Origin: Ciona savignyi
Taxonomy: Eukaryota > Chordata > Ascidiacea > Phlebobranchia > Cionidae
Direction of reading: 5' to 3'
DNA: 64,000 bases
Assembly (NCBI GenBank): GCA_000149265.1
Contig: CH001300.1
Coordinates: 58,506-122,505 of the forward strand
Shown: piece by piece, positions 44,877 through 57,137 of the stretch
Layout: the number at the start of each line of letters is the position of its first letter
Numbering within the stretch: the stretch's first letter is position 1
Notes under the pieces: generated by a model
Seen by the model: the letters and a program-made list of their open reading frames with translations, nothing else
What the model was told of the DNA's origin: nothing
The model's database searches: none
Position numbers and translations under genes: made by a program

Positions 44877-47800
44877 TTATATAAAAAGATGTAGATTATT
44901 TATATTAAAGTTTAGTAATTTGGACGCAGTTTCTCTTCCATAGAGAAACACTGTTTCGTCGACGAAATTTTTAAATTTGTTTTTTATAATCCATAGGGTT
45001 TGCCGGGTAAATTCTTCATTGTTCCAGTTATACTGGTTCTTAGCATCGAGTATTCGTTTTTTGCTAATTACACTTACTTTAAATATGGCGGTTAGTTTTA
45101 TGCTACACACGTATTTAAGTTGTTCCTCGGGGTATATGTTATACATTATTGCGTCCCTGTTATTAAGAGCGATGGGGAACTTTAATGTTCGGTTTACCTT
45201 CGATAAGAAGTTTACGCAGCACGTTAGATGTTATGGGGCAGTGCATTAGGAGATGGGGAATGTCGTCTCTTATATGACGACAGAATTTACAATTCATTAT
45301 TCTCATTTCATTTTGAACGCGTTGGAAGGAACCTTTCTCGCGGAACCACGAGCCCCAGTAATAAGCGTTGTGAACGATTCGATAATTCGTGTTTTGCTCT
45401 GTTCGGGTGAGAATGTTCCAGATCCTTAGCTTATTTAGAAGTAGCGTGGGCCAGTCAATTTGATGGCCGCTTTCGGTGTAAACGAGAGCGCGGGTTGCGG
45501 AGGTTTTAAGGAATATATTGTAAATAGACTTCGACGTGGCGCGTTCAAAATCGAGGTCCGCTTGTTTAAGTACACCGAACAACTCTAGTTTTTCACGCCA
45601 GGTTGCGTTCGGGGTTAATGCGTTAGGTAATCGGTTAGTAAAAAGGCTTCTGTTTATATTTCTCATTCGGTGGCCTATATTGAATCGGGCCCATTCGTGC
45701 CAAAAAGTTTGGGTTTCGGGTATAGTGACAAGGTCCTTCATTGGTTTAACGATTGCTGCGTCGAGTTTTGTTCGAATGTCGATTAGTCCGAGACCGCCTT
45801 CGCGCTTATTTAAAATAAGCTTGGACCTCTTTATCTTTTCTATCTTCTCTGGGAACCAGAGGAATTTAAAGATAACCGATTTGATTTTTTCTAGGACCGA
45901 GTTCTGAATAGGAACGATTTTCCCAATATGCAGAATCTGCGAGATTACTAAGGTATTAACGATAGTGGCGCGTCCTTCAAGTNNNNNNNNNNNNNNNNNN
46001 NNNNNNNNNNNNNNNNNNNNNNNNNNNNNNNNNNNNNNNNNNNNNNNNNNNNNNNNNNNNNNNNNNNNNNNNNNNNNNNNNNAGTGATAATCGTCTCGGT
46101 TTATGCATATTAGTGATATTTGTAATGCGACCTACGACTGGGGACCAGTTTTTATGGACGCATAGTGATCGTGTGCGAAAGTAGATACCCAGGATTTTAA
46201 TTTCTGTAGAGACAGTGATTTCTGGGTACTGATGCTGAATTGCAACGCGAGCGTATTCTTTAAACGTGAGCGCTTGCGTTTTGTTGGTATTGAGTTTCTG
46301 ACCCGAAGCAAGTTCGTATTTACGAAGAGTTTTAAATACTTTATGAATGGAATTAACATCGGAGAGTAAGAACGTCAAATCGTCCGCATATTGCTCTAAT
46401 TTAATATGGTGCTTCCCTCGTTTAATTCCTCGAATCCCGGGGTTACGATTTATCGTGCGCGTTAAGATTTCGGTGCCTAAGAGAAATAATTGCATGCTCA
46501 CGGGACAGCCTTGGCGGATGCCGCGTTTAATTTTTATTTTTTCCGTGAATGCTCCATTGACCTGGACTACGCTGTTGATGTTATTATATAGTAGCATAAT
46601 CCATTGAGTAATGGCATTACCAGCGTTTAATTTATTAAGTATTTTAAAGATATAGCTGTGACTCACTCGGTCAAAAGCTTTTTCGTAGTCGATAGCAAGT
46701 ATATTTAAATCGACAGAATTTTCTTTCGCAAATTCCATGGCGGCTTGGACATTATAAAGAGCGTCTTCAATCTTACGACCTGGGATACCGCATTTTTGGT
46801 CTGGGCTTATTACTTTACACATTACGTGGTTAAGACGATTCGATATTACCTTACTTAGGATTTTGTAGTCGTTGTTTAAGATCGATATAGGTCGCCAATT
46901 TTTCATTTCGCATCTATTACCTTTTTTATGCACTAGTTTTACACAAGCTTGTTTCATAGAATCACTAAGCGTGCGCTGTATAAAACAGTTCGTGAAAACG
47001 TCAAGAATGTCATATTTTATCACATTCCACATCGTTTTATATACTTCAATGGTAAGAGGCCAACTAGACCGGGCGAACTACTGGCGTTAATAGAGTCGAT
47101 GAGTTTTATTTCCTCAAGAGTAATTGGGGCGTTTAATGCGATTTGTTGGTCGTCATCGATTTCGTTTGAGGTAATTACCTCGAGCATTTCGTCTTGTGTT
47201 TGAGAACACGTGGCGCTTTCAGTACCCCATAGACGATGGTAAAAGTCGTGTACTTCTCTTATTATATCACCTGGCCGATGCAGTAGCTCACCAGAGTTAT
47301 TTCGTAGTTGTTCAATTGCGTCTCGATGTCCGTTGCTAACTTCGAATCGAAAGAATTCACGCGACGGTTTTTCGTTTTCTATTAATTCGGATTTTGACCG
47401 GATTACCGCACCTTTATTAATCGTGTTCTCATAGGATTTAATTATTAATTCGAGTTGAAATTTTTTGTTTTCCGTTAACGTTGTTTTAAGCTTGTCGACG
47501 TATTTAACGTAGCGGAATTTTTAAAAACGCGTTCTTTGTTTTGCAATATCGGAAATGGCGTTTCGTAACATTTATTTTCCAGTATCCCACCAGCAAAGTA
47601 TGTTAGAAAAGCTTTGCATTTTATGTTTCCAGTTAATCCACGCAATTTTAGCGATTTCCTGGATGTCATAGTCATCCAGGCAAGCATCATTTATTTTATA
47701 GTATGACGGACCCCATTTGTGATTATTTTTGCTGCCTAGGGTTAAAACGGGACAGTTGTTGTGGTCCGATATCGCGTTACTTATATGGTTGGTGGACGCA

Positions 47801-48513
47801 GCGAGTTTACGTGTAACATTATTGACGTATATTTTATCGATACGAGTGCCGCTGCGTTCGACAATCCTCGTAAATTGTTTCGCGTACGGATGGAAGATAC
47901 GGAAGGAATCTTCGAACGAGTTGGCGTTTGCGAAGTTCTTCCATTCGCGAATATCGATAGAACTAAATATAGGTCGCTTGTGCGCTAGGTCGTTTGAAGT
48001 TTCGACAATATTAAAATCGCCTAGGATTATATCGGCCGTTTTATTAACTGGGAGAGAGAAAGTTTCGTTTAGATGCCTGATTATATCGGCGCGTTCGTGG
48101 TATGCTCTGCCTGGCGGTAGGTATACATTTACGACGTTCAGTTCTTTAATCGCGCTTTTTAAGTTGATCATATGAATCCTATTTTTAAGGAGAAGAGTGT
48201 GCGAAATGACAAAACGTTTCGAGATGTAATCATTAACAATTATTGCAGTACCGGCGCGTCGTGGTTGGTCGACATTAAGGTAAATTGCTAAATGATTACT
48301 TTTTGCCCACGCATTTATGACGGTAGGAGAGAGGTTATGGGTTTCTTGCAAGCCGAGTATATCGATTGCGTTTTGACGCATATAGTTTAATACCCCACTG
48401 AGTTTCGGTTGAAGACCGTTAACATTAAGTGTCCCAATTTTTATATTAAGATTTTTTTCAAAGTTATCATTCGCGTCGTTTACCACATCGCCGTCTTTGT
48501 CACCCGTATCCAT
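44877..48513 (-). pseudogene. LINE ORF2: endonuclease plus reverse transcriptase
   Basis: The endonuclease (48513-47572) shows TLNVNGLQPK, LGLQETH, ILGDFNIVE, RIDKIYVNN and SDHNNCPVL, the catalytic set of AP-type LINE nucleases. A linker frame (47570-47190) has ELIENEKPSREFFRFE and DFYHRLWG. The polymerase (47032-45977) has NWRPISILNNDYKILSK, AIDYEKAFDRVSH, GIRQGCPVSM and QYADDLTFLL, the active-site YxDD. The C-terminal piece (45741-45163) has HEWARFNIGHRMRN and CKFCRHIRDDIPHLLMHC, a CCHC motif. The last 90 residues (45146-44877) end the protein. The DxxxGIPGR-type signature places it in the Tx1 clade. At least three frame changes (near 47570, 47100, 45150) break it. Confidence 0.85.
45983..46082. 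other. Assembly gap of 100 N
   Basis: Exactly one hundred N, a conventional gap length, so the true distance is unknown. It removes part of the LINE ORF2 between the polymerase thumb and the C-terminal region. Confidence 0.98.
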
Positions 48514-48778
48514 TTCAACGTTTCTAAAAAGTTAATTATAAATAGGTATTATTGTTAATATAAGATTATACGTACTATTTTAAAAAGAGTTAATAAGAGT
48601 GTACAATTTCCGTAGCGTCAATGGGTTTTGTTTGGGTGTCCATGGTGTTTCCGAGTGTAGAGAGCCGACTTAATGTTCTTTGCGGTACCGGTGTGTCTCT
48701 TGGTCTGACGGGGTTGTCCTTGGTTGTAGTGGTTTGTGGAGAGGCGGTATAGAATGATGTTGTTTCAGTGTGGCGGGT

Positions 48779-49986
48779 TTAGTTTTCATCTATGATGAGT
48801 TCTGGTTCGGTGGATGTGGATGAGATGGGCGAAATTGGGGTTGCTGGTTTTGGTTGGATGTGGCCGTGAGATGGTGTCCGCTGGTTTGGGTTAGTGGGTG
48901 GGGTTGATTCGGGGTTGACGTTGGTGACGGTCCTGTCGTGGTCTGGTGTTCGATTTGGGTGGAGGGGGTGGCTGTTGTCGAATAGAGACAGCAGATCGGA
49001 ATCCTTTCGTGGCCGTTTTTTCGGTGTTCCATTGTTTGATGGTGGGGTTAAAGTGGGTCTGGATGGTTTAGGTTTAATTCCTTTGCGGTTGGTTGTTCGT
49101 CAGGCGGCGGAGTTGGTTCTCCGTTTCGAGGTCGACTTCAAGGCAGGCAAATCGATTTGGTGTAGTCGTTATGTTCTGGTCGTCTTTTGGTGGGAGCGTA
49201 GGTTGACTTTTTTTGCTTCGAGTGACAGTTTGCCAAGGTAGTGTTGCATGGTTGTGGGCCTCGTGTTCGATGTTTTCAGCTCGCTTGTTTGGGCATAACT
49301 TCGCACGATGACCATCTTGTTTGCACATGAAGCAGAAACCTTTGCGTGAGCAATTTGGTTGGAAGTGACCCCGTTGCTTACAATAACGGCAGAGCGGTAG
49401 GTGTTCTTCGCCTGGTCGAGTGACGGTCACATATCTTCCTCCAATTTTTATAACGGGTGGAATATTTTCCATGTTAACATCAGTCATTTTTAAATTGACA
49501 AATCCATTCCGTATATCTGGGAAGACACGATGAGCGCCAAACTTTATTTCTTTTAGTTTTCCCCAATTGAAATGCTGCACCAAGCTTGCGAGATGTTTCT
49601 CCTTCGTGGCAAACGGCACGGGATTAAGCGTAATTACCTCAAGCGGGGCGCTCGCCAGCTCCGCCGAGATTGCAACACGCTGCCGCGTGGTTGGTGACAT
49701 TAGGTTGACCTTGGTTTTAAATTTTTGGAACGTGTCCAGTAACTAGTATTTCTGCTCGTTTTGGGTCTTTTTCGTCAAGATTTTTTAATGTTACAAGAAA
49801 CGTGTTCTCTCGAAAGTTTTCCACCATAACACCTTGTATATAATCACGTATATACTTTAAAGAATCATCACCAAAAATTAACGCCAATAAGTCACCGGTA
49901 CTAAATCGTTCGATGTTCCCTTCTATCTTGAATATGATTGATGTCTCAAGGTTTAAGCGAAGCTCGGGGATTGAGTCGTACGACAT
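48779..49986 (-). pseudogene. LINE ORF1: CCHC zinc-knuckle nucleic-acid-binding protein
   Basis: MSYDSIPELRLNLETSIIFK begins the N-terminal domain. After a one-base slip in an A run near 49715 it continues KTKVNLMSPTTRQRVAISAE. An RRM-like region (VITLNPVPFATKEKHLA ... GFVNLKMTD) follows. Two zinc knuckles come next: CRYCKQRGHFQPNC and CFMCKQDGHRAKLC. The C-terminus is a basic, proline-rich tail in the third frame (TPKKRPRKDSDLLSLFD ... EPELIIDEN). ORF1 of Tx1 elements coats the RNA. Two small shifts separate the frames; the protein would be about 400 residues. Confidence 0.8.
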
Positions 49987-50279
49987 TTTGATAATTTATA
50001 CGTATTAAATATTTATTTATTATAATTATTTATTACTATTTATTATAATTAGTTATTTATTAAGTTATTACCGCTAAGGTTGAAACGGATAGGGTTGCAA
50101 ACACAGCGCTTGTTACCACGTGGCAACACTATACAAGAAATCCCCTAACATAATATGAAATACATATCTGCTCATAACTTTTTAACAAAAAAATATTGAA
50201 AGAAACTGATTTGATTTTTGAAATCAGCGTATTTTTTTCATTTATTAAGATATTCTTAAAATCGACTTCAGTTCCTCTT

Positions 50280-51367
50280 TAATACCATGTTAAAATCCCC
50301 AACAATAAAGTTTTGATTATTTATATTGTTATTTATGCAGTTATATAATATTTCTATTTGGTCTCTGCGTTGTAGAAGAGTGGACCAAGTAGCTCCGGAT
50401 TTCAGGTACGTGTTATATATAGATTAATTACATTATTTTTATTATATAGAGTTATCTTATTTATATAGTTTTCTATTATTATGCTATGAGTATTCTGGTT
50501 CCTTGTCTGTAATATTGGGTTTCAAAATTTCTTTCCGACACGGTATTTATATGAAATCTGGAGTTGGTCATTTTTTCAATTTTATCGGTATAAACTGGTA
50601 TCGAAATATGAACTTCCTGCATACATAGAATATCTATTCTGTTTTGGTTCATGTAGTTTTTTGTTATAGCTTGTGCTTTGTTTTTAATCCCATTAATATT
50701 TATACTTCTGATTATTACTTCTGTATTTTCATCTATGTTGTACTCCATGATTTATGTTTATGTGTTAGGATAATGTAGTTCTAATGCCAGTTTCTTTCTT
50801 TTTCGTAAGAGATGACACTGTCCTTTGGATGTCGGCCAAACTCGGGTGCTTACGTGGTGGTGACTCGTCGGTCGTCAGGTAGTGTGTATTTTCATCACAT
50901 TTTTGTGCTACATCTTCCACTATTTTTAAGCTTTTTGTGCTGTCTGTGTCGCTGCTGTCTGTGTACGATAGGTTTGGTGGTGGTCTTTTTTGAGATAGTG
51001 TTGATGACAGGAATGCGGATTTGGATTTTTCGGAGTGTGGGCCGGTTTGAATGATGCTTGTGTTTGGTGCTTCTAATTTTAGTGTGTGTATCGGTGCGTT
51101 TGGTCAGTTATGATCTTGTAATTGGAGTTGATTTGCTTTGTGGTTTAATATTCCGGGCATAGATCTTTGGTGTTCGTTTTGGTTGTGGAATTGCAGATTT
51201 GGAAATTCGTTGCTGCTGTGGTTTCTTATTATTGTGTGCCCAAAGTTTGAATATTTTTCTTCCATTGCTGTGAATCTGTTTGATGTGCTTATTTCTCCAA
51301 TTATTATTTCCTTGTATGTTTTGGTCCGGTTTTGAGATGAATTCAACTTAATTTCCCTTTTAAGCAA
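50280..51367 (-). pseudogene. Second Tx1-type LINE fragment (ORF1 end and endonuclease start)
   Basis: The 51367-51104 frame is asparagine- and glutamine-rich and sits where an ORF1 tail would be. 50748-50479 encodes IRSININGIKNKAQAITKNY and RIDILCMQEVHI, the start of an AP endonuclease. Further down, frame-shifted codons give NFIVGDFNMV (about 50300). No polymerase follows, so it is 3'-truncated or deleted. It differs clearly from the adjacent long LINE. Confidence 0.65.
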
Positions 51368-51898
51368 TTTCCAAAGAATAAAAACACTTTTATTTTATTA
51401 TTCATTCATCCACTACCGCCTTTTCCATCTTCTTCCTTCTCCAATTTTTTTATTGAGCCATCTGTATGTTAATAAATTATTAAAACACAAAACCCAAATA
51501 AGGATACAATTGGGAAATATTGCATTTACATTGCATTTTTTGGGATGGCCCCCTGTCTGAAAAAAATAAATCTTGAATTATATATTATTGTAGTCCATAA
51601 TCATTGCAACAAGAGCAAAGAAAAATTTTGGGCTGGGAAAATTGCTTGACGTTTCTGGAACCAATAGCATAAGGCAATGTGTAAAAGTCTTATTAAATGC
51701 CTTCAAAAGGTATTATTTATTCAAAAGAAATTTTAAAGAAATCCCTTTTGGCAAAAAATAATTACGTTTTTTTTATCGAAGGCCCTTCTGGATAAGAAGA
51801 CCTTTTTTTACTTGTTTACTGTAAAGAGAAAAAATGGCAAAAGAAATAAAATTCCCTTCTTGAAAGAATTTTTTTTTACTTGTTTACTCGTACTGTAA
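51368..51898. other. AT-rich stretch without a supported gene
   Basis: Contains diverged internal duplicates (AAAAGAAATNAAATTCCCTT-like blocks, 51720-51870), with no coding signal. It ends at the TAA target site of the Harbinger-like element. Confidence 0.3.
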
Positions 51899-53851
51899 AG
51901 GCCGATGCACACTTAGAGCGATGCGGGCGACGGCGATAAAGTGAAAGCGATGGCGGGCGACAAATCATCGCTCAGAGCATTCACACTTGGAGCGATGAAT
52001 CGCTCTCATCGCTATACTTTTTCTGGTACCCTGTCAGTTTTGGCGGGTAACGGGCGCATGTAATGTTAGCCTTGTACTGTTTTTATGAAATTGATCAACT
52101 TGTATAAACTGGATGACGATGATTTGGACTTCGCTACGATGCATTTAGCACAAATTAACCAGTTATACTGATACCAATATTTGGTAATAAATGAAAGTAA
52201 ACGGTAATTGATTTTCATATTGTTTAATCTAATTATTTCTATACAACTTTATTTTTAATTATTTTTAAGCTAACAAATGCTTAACTTGTCTTCAAAAGCA
52301 AAAAGCATTTGGTTAGGTATATATTTTAAAACCGATCCAATGTGGGGGGTTTAACCTGGCTCAGAAGCTACACTTTGATGACGAAATTTTGAGTGAACAA
52401 GGCAATTTCCTTTTGTTTATTGGGGCCCATTTTGAAAAGAAATATACTAATATGTGAAAACCTACCAATATAATTAAAACTTTGCTAAAAATAAATCTCT
52501 CCGTGCTGGTATATTCCGAAATGTCCAAGTTTTCTTCTTGATTCATTTTTGCACGCGCGAAATTTTCTGAGATTTCCCGCCAAACCTCGGCGATGGGAGC
52601 AGACTTGGACAACTAGAAATTTTTCAGCTTTTTAAAATTAGATTGTAATTAAAATTAGAGCTTCACAGTTTTTCAAAATTAGATTAGAATTAAAATTAGA
52701 GCTGCACAGTTTTTCCCAAATTAGATTAGAATTAGAATTACTGAATTCGCAAAACTTTGAAATTGTAGAAAAAATCTCAAAAAATGTTTTTACCTCAATT
52801 TCGTTCTAAATCTGCGACAGTCTAAAAAATTTACAACTAAACCACTTACAACTGAACCGCTACAACTGAACCCCTACATATGAACCCCTTACACCTCAAT
52901 CACTTTCAACTAAACCCCTTTTCGATTAAACCCCTTTACAACTAAACCCCTTTACAACTGAAACCCTACAACTAAACCCCTTTACAACTGAACCCCTTAA
53001 AACTGAACTCCTTTTAACTGAACCCCTACAACTGAACCCCTACACCTCTGAATCAATTTTAACTGAACCCCTTTACAACTGAACGACTAACAACTGAATC
53101 CCTACAATGTTTCATGATTTCTAAATCACTAGCCATATGGTTTAAATCGTGAAGAGAGCAAATTTATCTTTTCTTGGCAGTGCTGCGGTTCTGTGAGTGT
53201 CGAAAATTTTAAGACTCTTTTCTGCGTTGTGTGTAATTGGGATGTCGTAATCACACGCGATTTTAGATAACAAATGTTTGTCATGAGCACTACATTTTGT
53301 ATACATATATAGTGCCAAAAGGGTCAGGCCTACATTCTAAGAAGTAGACATTTAATTTGATTTTTTAGTATTAATCGTCAGTTATAACTAAGGGGTTCAG
53401 TTGTTCAGTTGGAACCCACGCTGCCAGCCTCAGCCTGCAGTATATCGTAATTGACTATAGCCTTCAAGCTACTATGTCACTATGGCTACTATTAATTAAC
53501 AATAACTACTATGACTATACGATGCAAGCAATGCGATGGTGGCTTGGCACTGGTTTTCCCTGCACGAGGGATATCTTGTACAACTTGCTCAAAAACGTCG
53601 TTGGACAAAGTAGCATTTTTGGGAAAACTGAAAACTAGATTAGAATTAAAATTAGAGCATAACAACATTTCACAAATTAGATTAGAATTAGATTACCGGC
53701 ATTTCGCTCTAATTAGTCTAATTAGAAAACTAGAATTATCTAGTTATGGATTAGAACAAGTTTCTACTCGGGCGATAGGCCGGCGATACAGGACGTGACG
53801 TCAAAATAATCGCTCTCATCGCTTGCCATCGCCGTAAGTATGCATCACCCT
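51899..53851. mobile_element. PIF/Harbinger-like element with TAA duplication
   Basis: TAA (51896-51898) precedes AGGCCGATGCACACTTAGAG. The right end reads CTTACGG-complement bases ...TAAGTATGCATCACCCT followed by TAA (53852-53854). Reverse-complementing gives AGGGTGATGCATACTTACGG, so the termini are inverted repeats, followed by many GCGATGG/GGGCGA blocks. TAA and these termini suit PIF/Harbinger. A minus frame (52612-52361) reads AEVWREISENFARAK, possibly a Myb/MADF-like exon remnant. The interior is split by a hAT copy at 52600. Confidence 0.65.
52600..53745 (+). mobile_element. Non-autonomous hAT family copy A
   Basis: Starts CAGACTTGGACAACTAG and carries the whole interior of copy B in inverted orientation: the ACAACTGAACCCC minisatellite (52835-53110), the TGGCAGTGCTGCGGTTCTG region, and the ATTAGATTAGAATTAAAATT blocks at both ends. 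Its right terminus is degraded after TAGAATTATCTAGTT, and no 8-bp duplication remains. It sits inside the Harbinger-like element. Confidence 0.8.
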
Positions 53852-53854
53852 TAA

Positions 53855-55061
53855 AGGGAAAAAATAGCCTCTTAACACAATACTAATGTTAAACTTACTT
53901 TGAATTTGGCCCCTTAGGGACGGCAGCAGCTCCAATTATTATGGAGCCGCTGCCGCGTACAATTATGTCACCATTTATTTCCTTCCATATCTGTAAAAGT
54001 AATACTGTTAACTTAAGATCATGGTTATTAAGAAAAAACTTCGCTCAACTTAACAGCACGTGGTCGGTGGACTGTAGAGGGCGCTATAAAAATTCGGCCT
54101 CCAAGAAAAAAGCTACTTGTTGTTCCGCATGAACAATTAATTCTCTTCTAGGAAAAAATTACCCACAATACACCAACCAGGAGTTCCCACAAGCGACTCA
54201 GTGACGTCACAAATGTCGATCAGCTGTAGTAGCCTCAGTTGTATGTACATTAAGTGCTTACCTTGTGAACGCAACAAATGTTAACGCATGATTGATTTTA
54301 GGGGGTTAAACAACATAGAATTACATAAATTAATTGATTTAATACTACAACATAAAGATCATTGCAAAACAAATCAAGATAAAATGGACTATTATAGCAT
54401 CTTCAGTACTTGTTGCTTCACTGTGTTTGTCTTAAAATTTGTAATATTTGTGAATTTGCTTTGCTGCCCATCCCGTAGATTGAAATTCCAATTTGTAAAT
54501 CTTCTTTTATTTATTGCCACTGTATGTTTTGGTTGATCAAACCCTTCATTCTTAATTAAACGGATTTTAAACTGTAAAATTTTAGATATCCAAGGCAGAA
54601 TGTCGTTCCTGCCTAGTTGTTTTTAATCAACTGTGCTGATTGATTTAGCATACAGTTGTGGTGTGACTCGCTGGTTCGATTTGTGAACTTAAACGTGTTA
54701 ATTACTGAAAAACTATTTGCGTCGTTGACCGTAGTTTACGGTGCAATATCCGGTGTTTTTATTACAAACTTAACCATGGCCGTCCACACCTCCTTTGTCC
54801 CCGTGACCTATATTTTGGCCAAGCGACAAGCAGCAGCCAAATGCGCCTGCCCCGACCACCGCCATACGCGACCTAGAGTAATAAAGAAAAAGCAGGAATG
54901 CTATTTATTTACACTTGCCTCATTTGTAGGTGTTTACGCTTTGGACCTTTACTCGCCTCAGCGTTGTTGTGGCAATGCTCCTCCCACCTTCAACTCTTTC
55001 TTGAGCCCTTTAACAAAAGTCAAACTCAGAATTATGTATTTATAATAGTACGAATGTCATT
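53855..55061. other. Stretch between two hAT copies; unassigned 129-codon ORF
   Basis: 54181-54262 is the repeat shared with 7225-7306. A plus frame at 54656-55045 encodes a protein with a hydrophobic stretch (LTVVYGAISGVFITNL), a basic cysteine-rich loop (CACPDHRHTRPRVIKKK) and a second hydrophobic part. It resembles a membrane protein exon, but I do not recognise it and see no convincing splice frame. Confidence 0.3.
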
Positions 55062-55069
55062 ACTGCACA

Positions 55070-56131
55070 CAGACTTGGACAACTAGATAATTCTAGTTTT
55101 CTAATTAGACTAATTAGAGCGAAATGCCGGTAATCTAATTCTAATCTAATTTGTGAAATGTTGTTATGCTCTAATTTTAATTCTAATCTAGTTTTCAGTT
55201 TTCCCAAAAATGCTACTTTGTCCAACGACGTTTTTGAGCAAGTGTTACAAGATATCCCTCGTGCAGGGAAAACCAGTGCCAAGCCACCATCGCATTGCTT
55301 GCATCTAATAGTCATAGTAGTTATTGTTAATTAATAGTAGCCATAGTGACATAGTAGCTTGAAGGCTATAGTCAGTTACGATATACTGCTGAGGCTGGCA
55401 GCGTGGGTTCCAACTGAACAACTGAACCCCTTATAACTAACGATTAATACTAAAAAATCGAATTAAATGTCTACTTCTTAGAATGTAGGCCTGACCCTTT
55501 TGGCACTATATACGTATACAAAATGTAGTGCTCATGACAAATATTTGTTATCTAAAATCGCGTGTGATTATGACATCCCAATTACACGCAACACAGAAAA
55601 GAGTCTTAAAATTTTCGACACTCACAGAACCGCAGCACTGCCAAGAAAAGATCAATTTGCTCTCTTCACGATTTAAACCATATGGCTAGTGATTTAGAAA
55701 TCATGAAACATTGTAGGGATTCAGTTGTAAAGGGGTTCAGTCGAAAGGGGTTTAGATGAAAGTGATTCAAGTGTAAGGGTTTATTTGTAGGGGTTCAGTT
55801 CTAGGGCTTAAGTTGTAAAGGGGTTTAGCTGTAAAGGGGTTTAATTGAAAGGGGTTTAATTGAAAGGGGTTCAGTTGAAAGTGATTCAGGTGTAAGGGGT
55901 TCAGTTGTAGCGGTTCAGTTGTAAGTGGTTTAGTTGTAAATTTTTTAGACTGTCGCAGATTTAGAACAAAATTGAGGTAAAAACATTTGTTGAGATTTTT
56001 TCTACAATTTCCAAGTTTTTGCGAATTCAGTAATTCTAATTCTAATATAATTTGGGAAAAACTGTGCAGCTCTAATTTTAATTCTAATCTAATTTTGAAA
56101 AAGCTGAAAAATTTCTAGTTGTCCAAGTCTG
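55070..56131 (-). mobile_element. Non-autonomous hAT family copy B, 1062 bp, ACTGCACA duplication
   Basis: ACTGCACA flanks it at 55062-55069 and 56132-56139. The ends are CAGACTTGGACAACTAG and CTAGTTGTCCAAGTCTG, a perfect 17-base inverted repeat. It contains the reverse complement of copy A's GAACCCC minisatellite (55720-55935). A short frame starting MTIRCKQCDGGLALVF is present in both copies; its second half is made of the ATTAGA repeats. No transposase is encoded. Confidence 0.92.
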
Positions 56132-56439
56132 ACTGCACAAGTGCACACTGCTAACATTTTTTATTGACATAAAGCGTATAGCCTTCATCATAACATGTAC
56201 AACAAGCACAAAGAGTAATAAAAAAACGCAAAAGCGGTAGTATTATTCAAATAAAAACTGGTTCATATGCAAAAAATTTAATATTTCTACAACATGCTTC
56301 CCTGTTAAACGTGACCGGAGTTTAGCAAGGCCAGCACTAGAAAAGCAGCGTTTTGAGGGTGCTGTTATAATCAAGTATAAGTTGGCTTAATTGGCTGTTT
56401 AGCTTATTCGCCTGCCACCAAGTCAGTGGGTCTGCCTGA

Positions 56440-56609
56440 CTAGACTTTTGTCTCGGGTAACAGTTTATTCATCCCCTCAGTAATAGACACGTCGTCTTCA
56501 TCACTGTCACTAAGCGATAGAATGTCTGAAACTGCTGTACGCGTGCGACTCTCTAATGGAAAATGACTGGTGCCTGTATTGCCAACTGTGCTCACTGTTA
56601 ACTCCTCCT
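56440..56609 (-). CDS. Acidic terminal exon of an unidentified gene
   Basis: Minus frame EEELTVSTVGNTGTSHFPLE, then TRTAVSDILSLSDSDEDD and ITEGMNKLLPETKV with a stop at 56440. Composition and a clean stop suggest a real acidic C-terminus. A GTGAG/GAGGAG boundary at about 56609 could be the acceptor. The upstream coding piece DLRNILNVFV may belong. No family is recognised. Confidence 0.35.
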
Positions 56610-57020
56610 CACACAAACACGTTTAAGATGTTACGAAGATCAGACCATATGCATATAACTAAATTACTTGTTTGGCTTACTTAATTAATGTGAGTAGAAA
56701 AAAGAAATTTTTTTGGAGAGAATATGCAGTTAAAATAAAATTATCTAGCTAAAGAATGAATTGCGCTTTCAGGTGTAACCATGGATTGTCATGAAACTTC
56801 TTAAATCGAGTAGATGATGCTAGGTTACCTGCCTGTGCACGGCGATACCAAACCCGCTCCTAAAAGTTTCCTAAATAAAATCTTTAAAGGAATTACTTTA
56901 GCCTACATCTTGAATTTTAAAATACCGATATTTAGCAATTAGGCATACGGTATAGACACCACATATTCCAGTATACATATTATCAGGTAATTTGGTCAAT
57001 TTAGGAGATTTTTTTGCAAA

Positions 57021-57137
57021 ATGGTTTGGGTGTGCTGCTGTTAATTGTACAGCCCATACTAGGAAAGGTGATTGGTGTTTACGATTTTCTTAACATCCTA
57101 AAAGAAGACAAGTTTGGCTTTGTGGACAGTGTCATTG
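57021..57137 (+). pseudogene. THAP zinc-finger relic
   Basis: From ATG 57021 the frames give MVWVCC, then after a small shift VNCTAHTRKGDWCLRFS, a stop, and HPKRRQVWL. This matches the start of a THAP domain (M-x-x-x-C-C-x-x-x-C ... F(P/S)-x-x-P-x-R-R-x-x-W). THAP fingers open P/THAP9-like transposases, and a P-like C-terminus lies downstream on the same strand at 59783. The sequence breaks at 57138, where the inverted segment starts. Confidence 0.5.

Larger units (their letters stand above)
44820..50040 (-). mobile_element. Near full-length Tx1-clade (L1 superfamily) LINE
   Basis: Minus-strand order is ORF1 (49986-48779), a 265-base spacer, and ORF2 (48513-44877) with AP-endonuclease, linker, reverse transcriptase and a C-terminal zinc motif. 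The 5' and 3' borders are approximate. A 100-N gap (45983-46082) lies within ORF2 after the polymerase domain. Relatives lie at 26312-27182 and 50280-51367. Confidence 0.85.

Noticed and set aside
48894-49241. 115-codon plus frame inside the LINE
   Set aside because: It is the antisense shadow of the proline-rich ORF1 tail.
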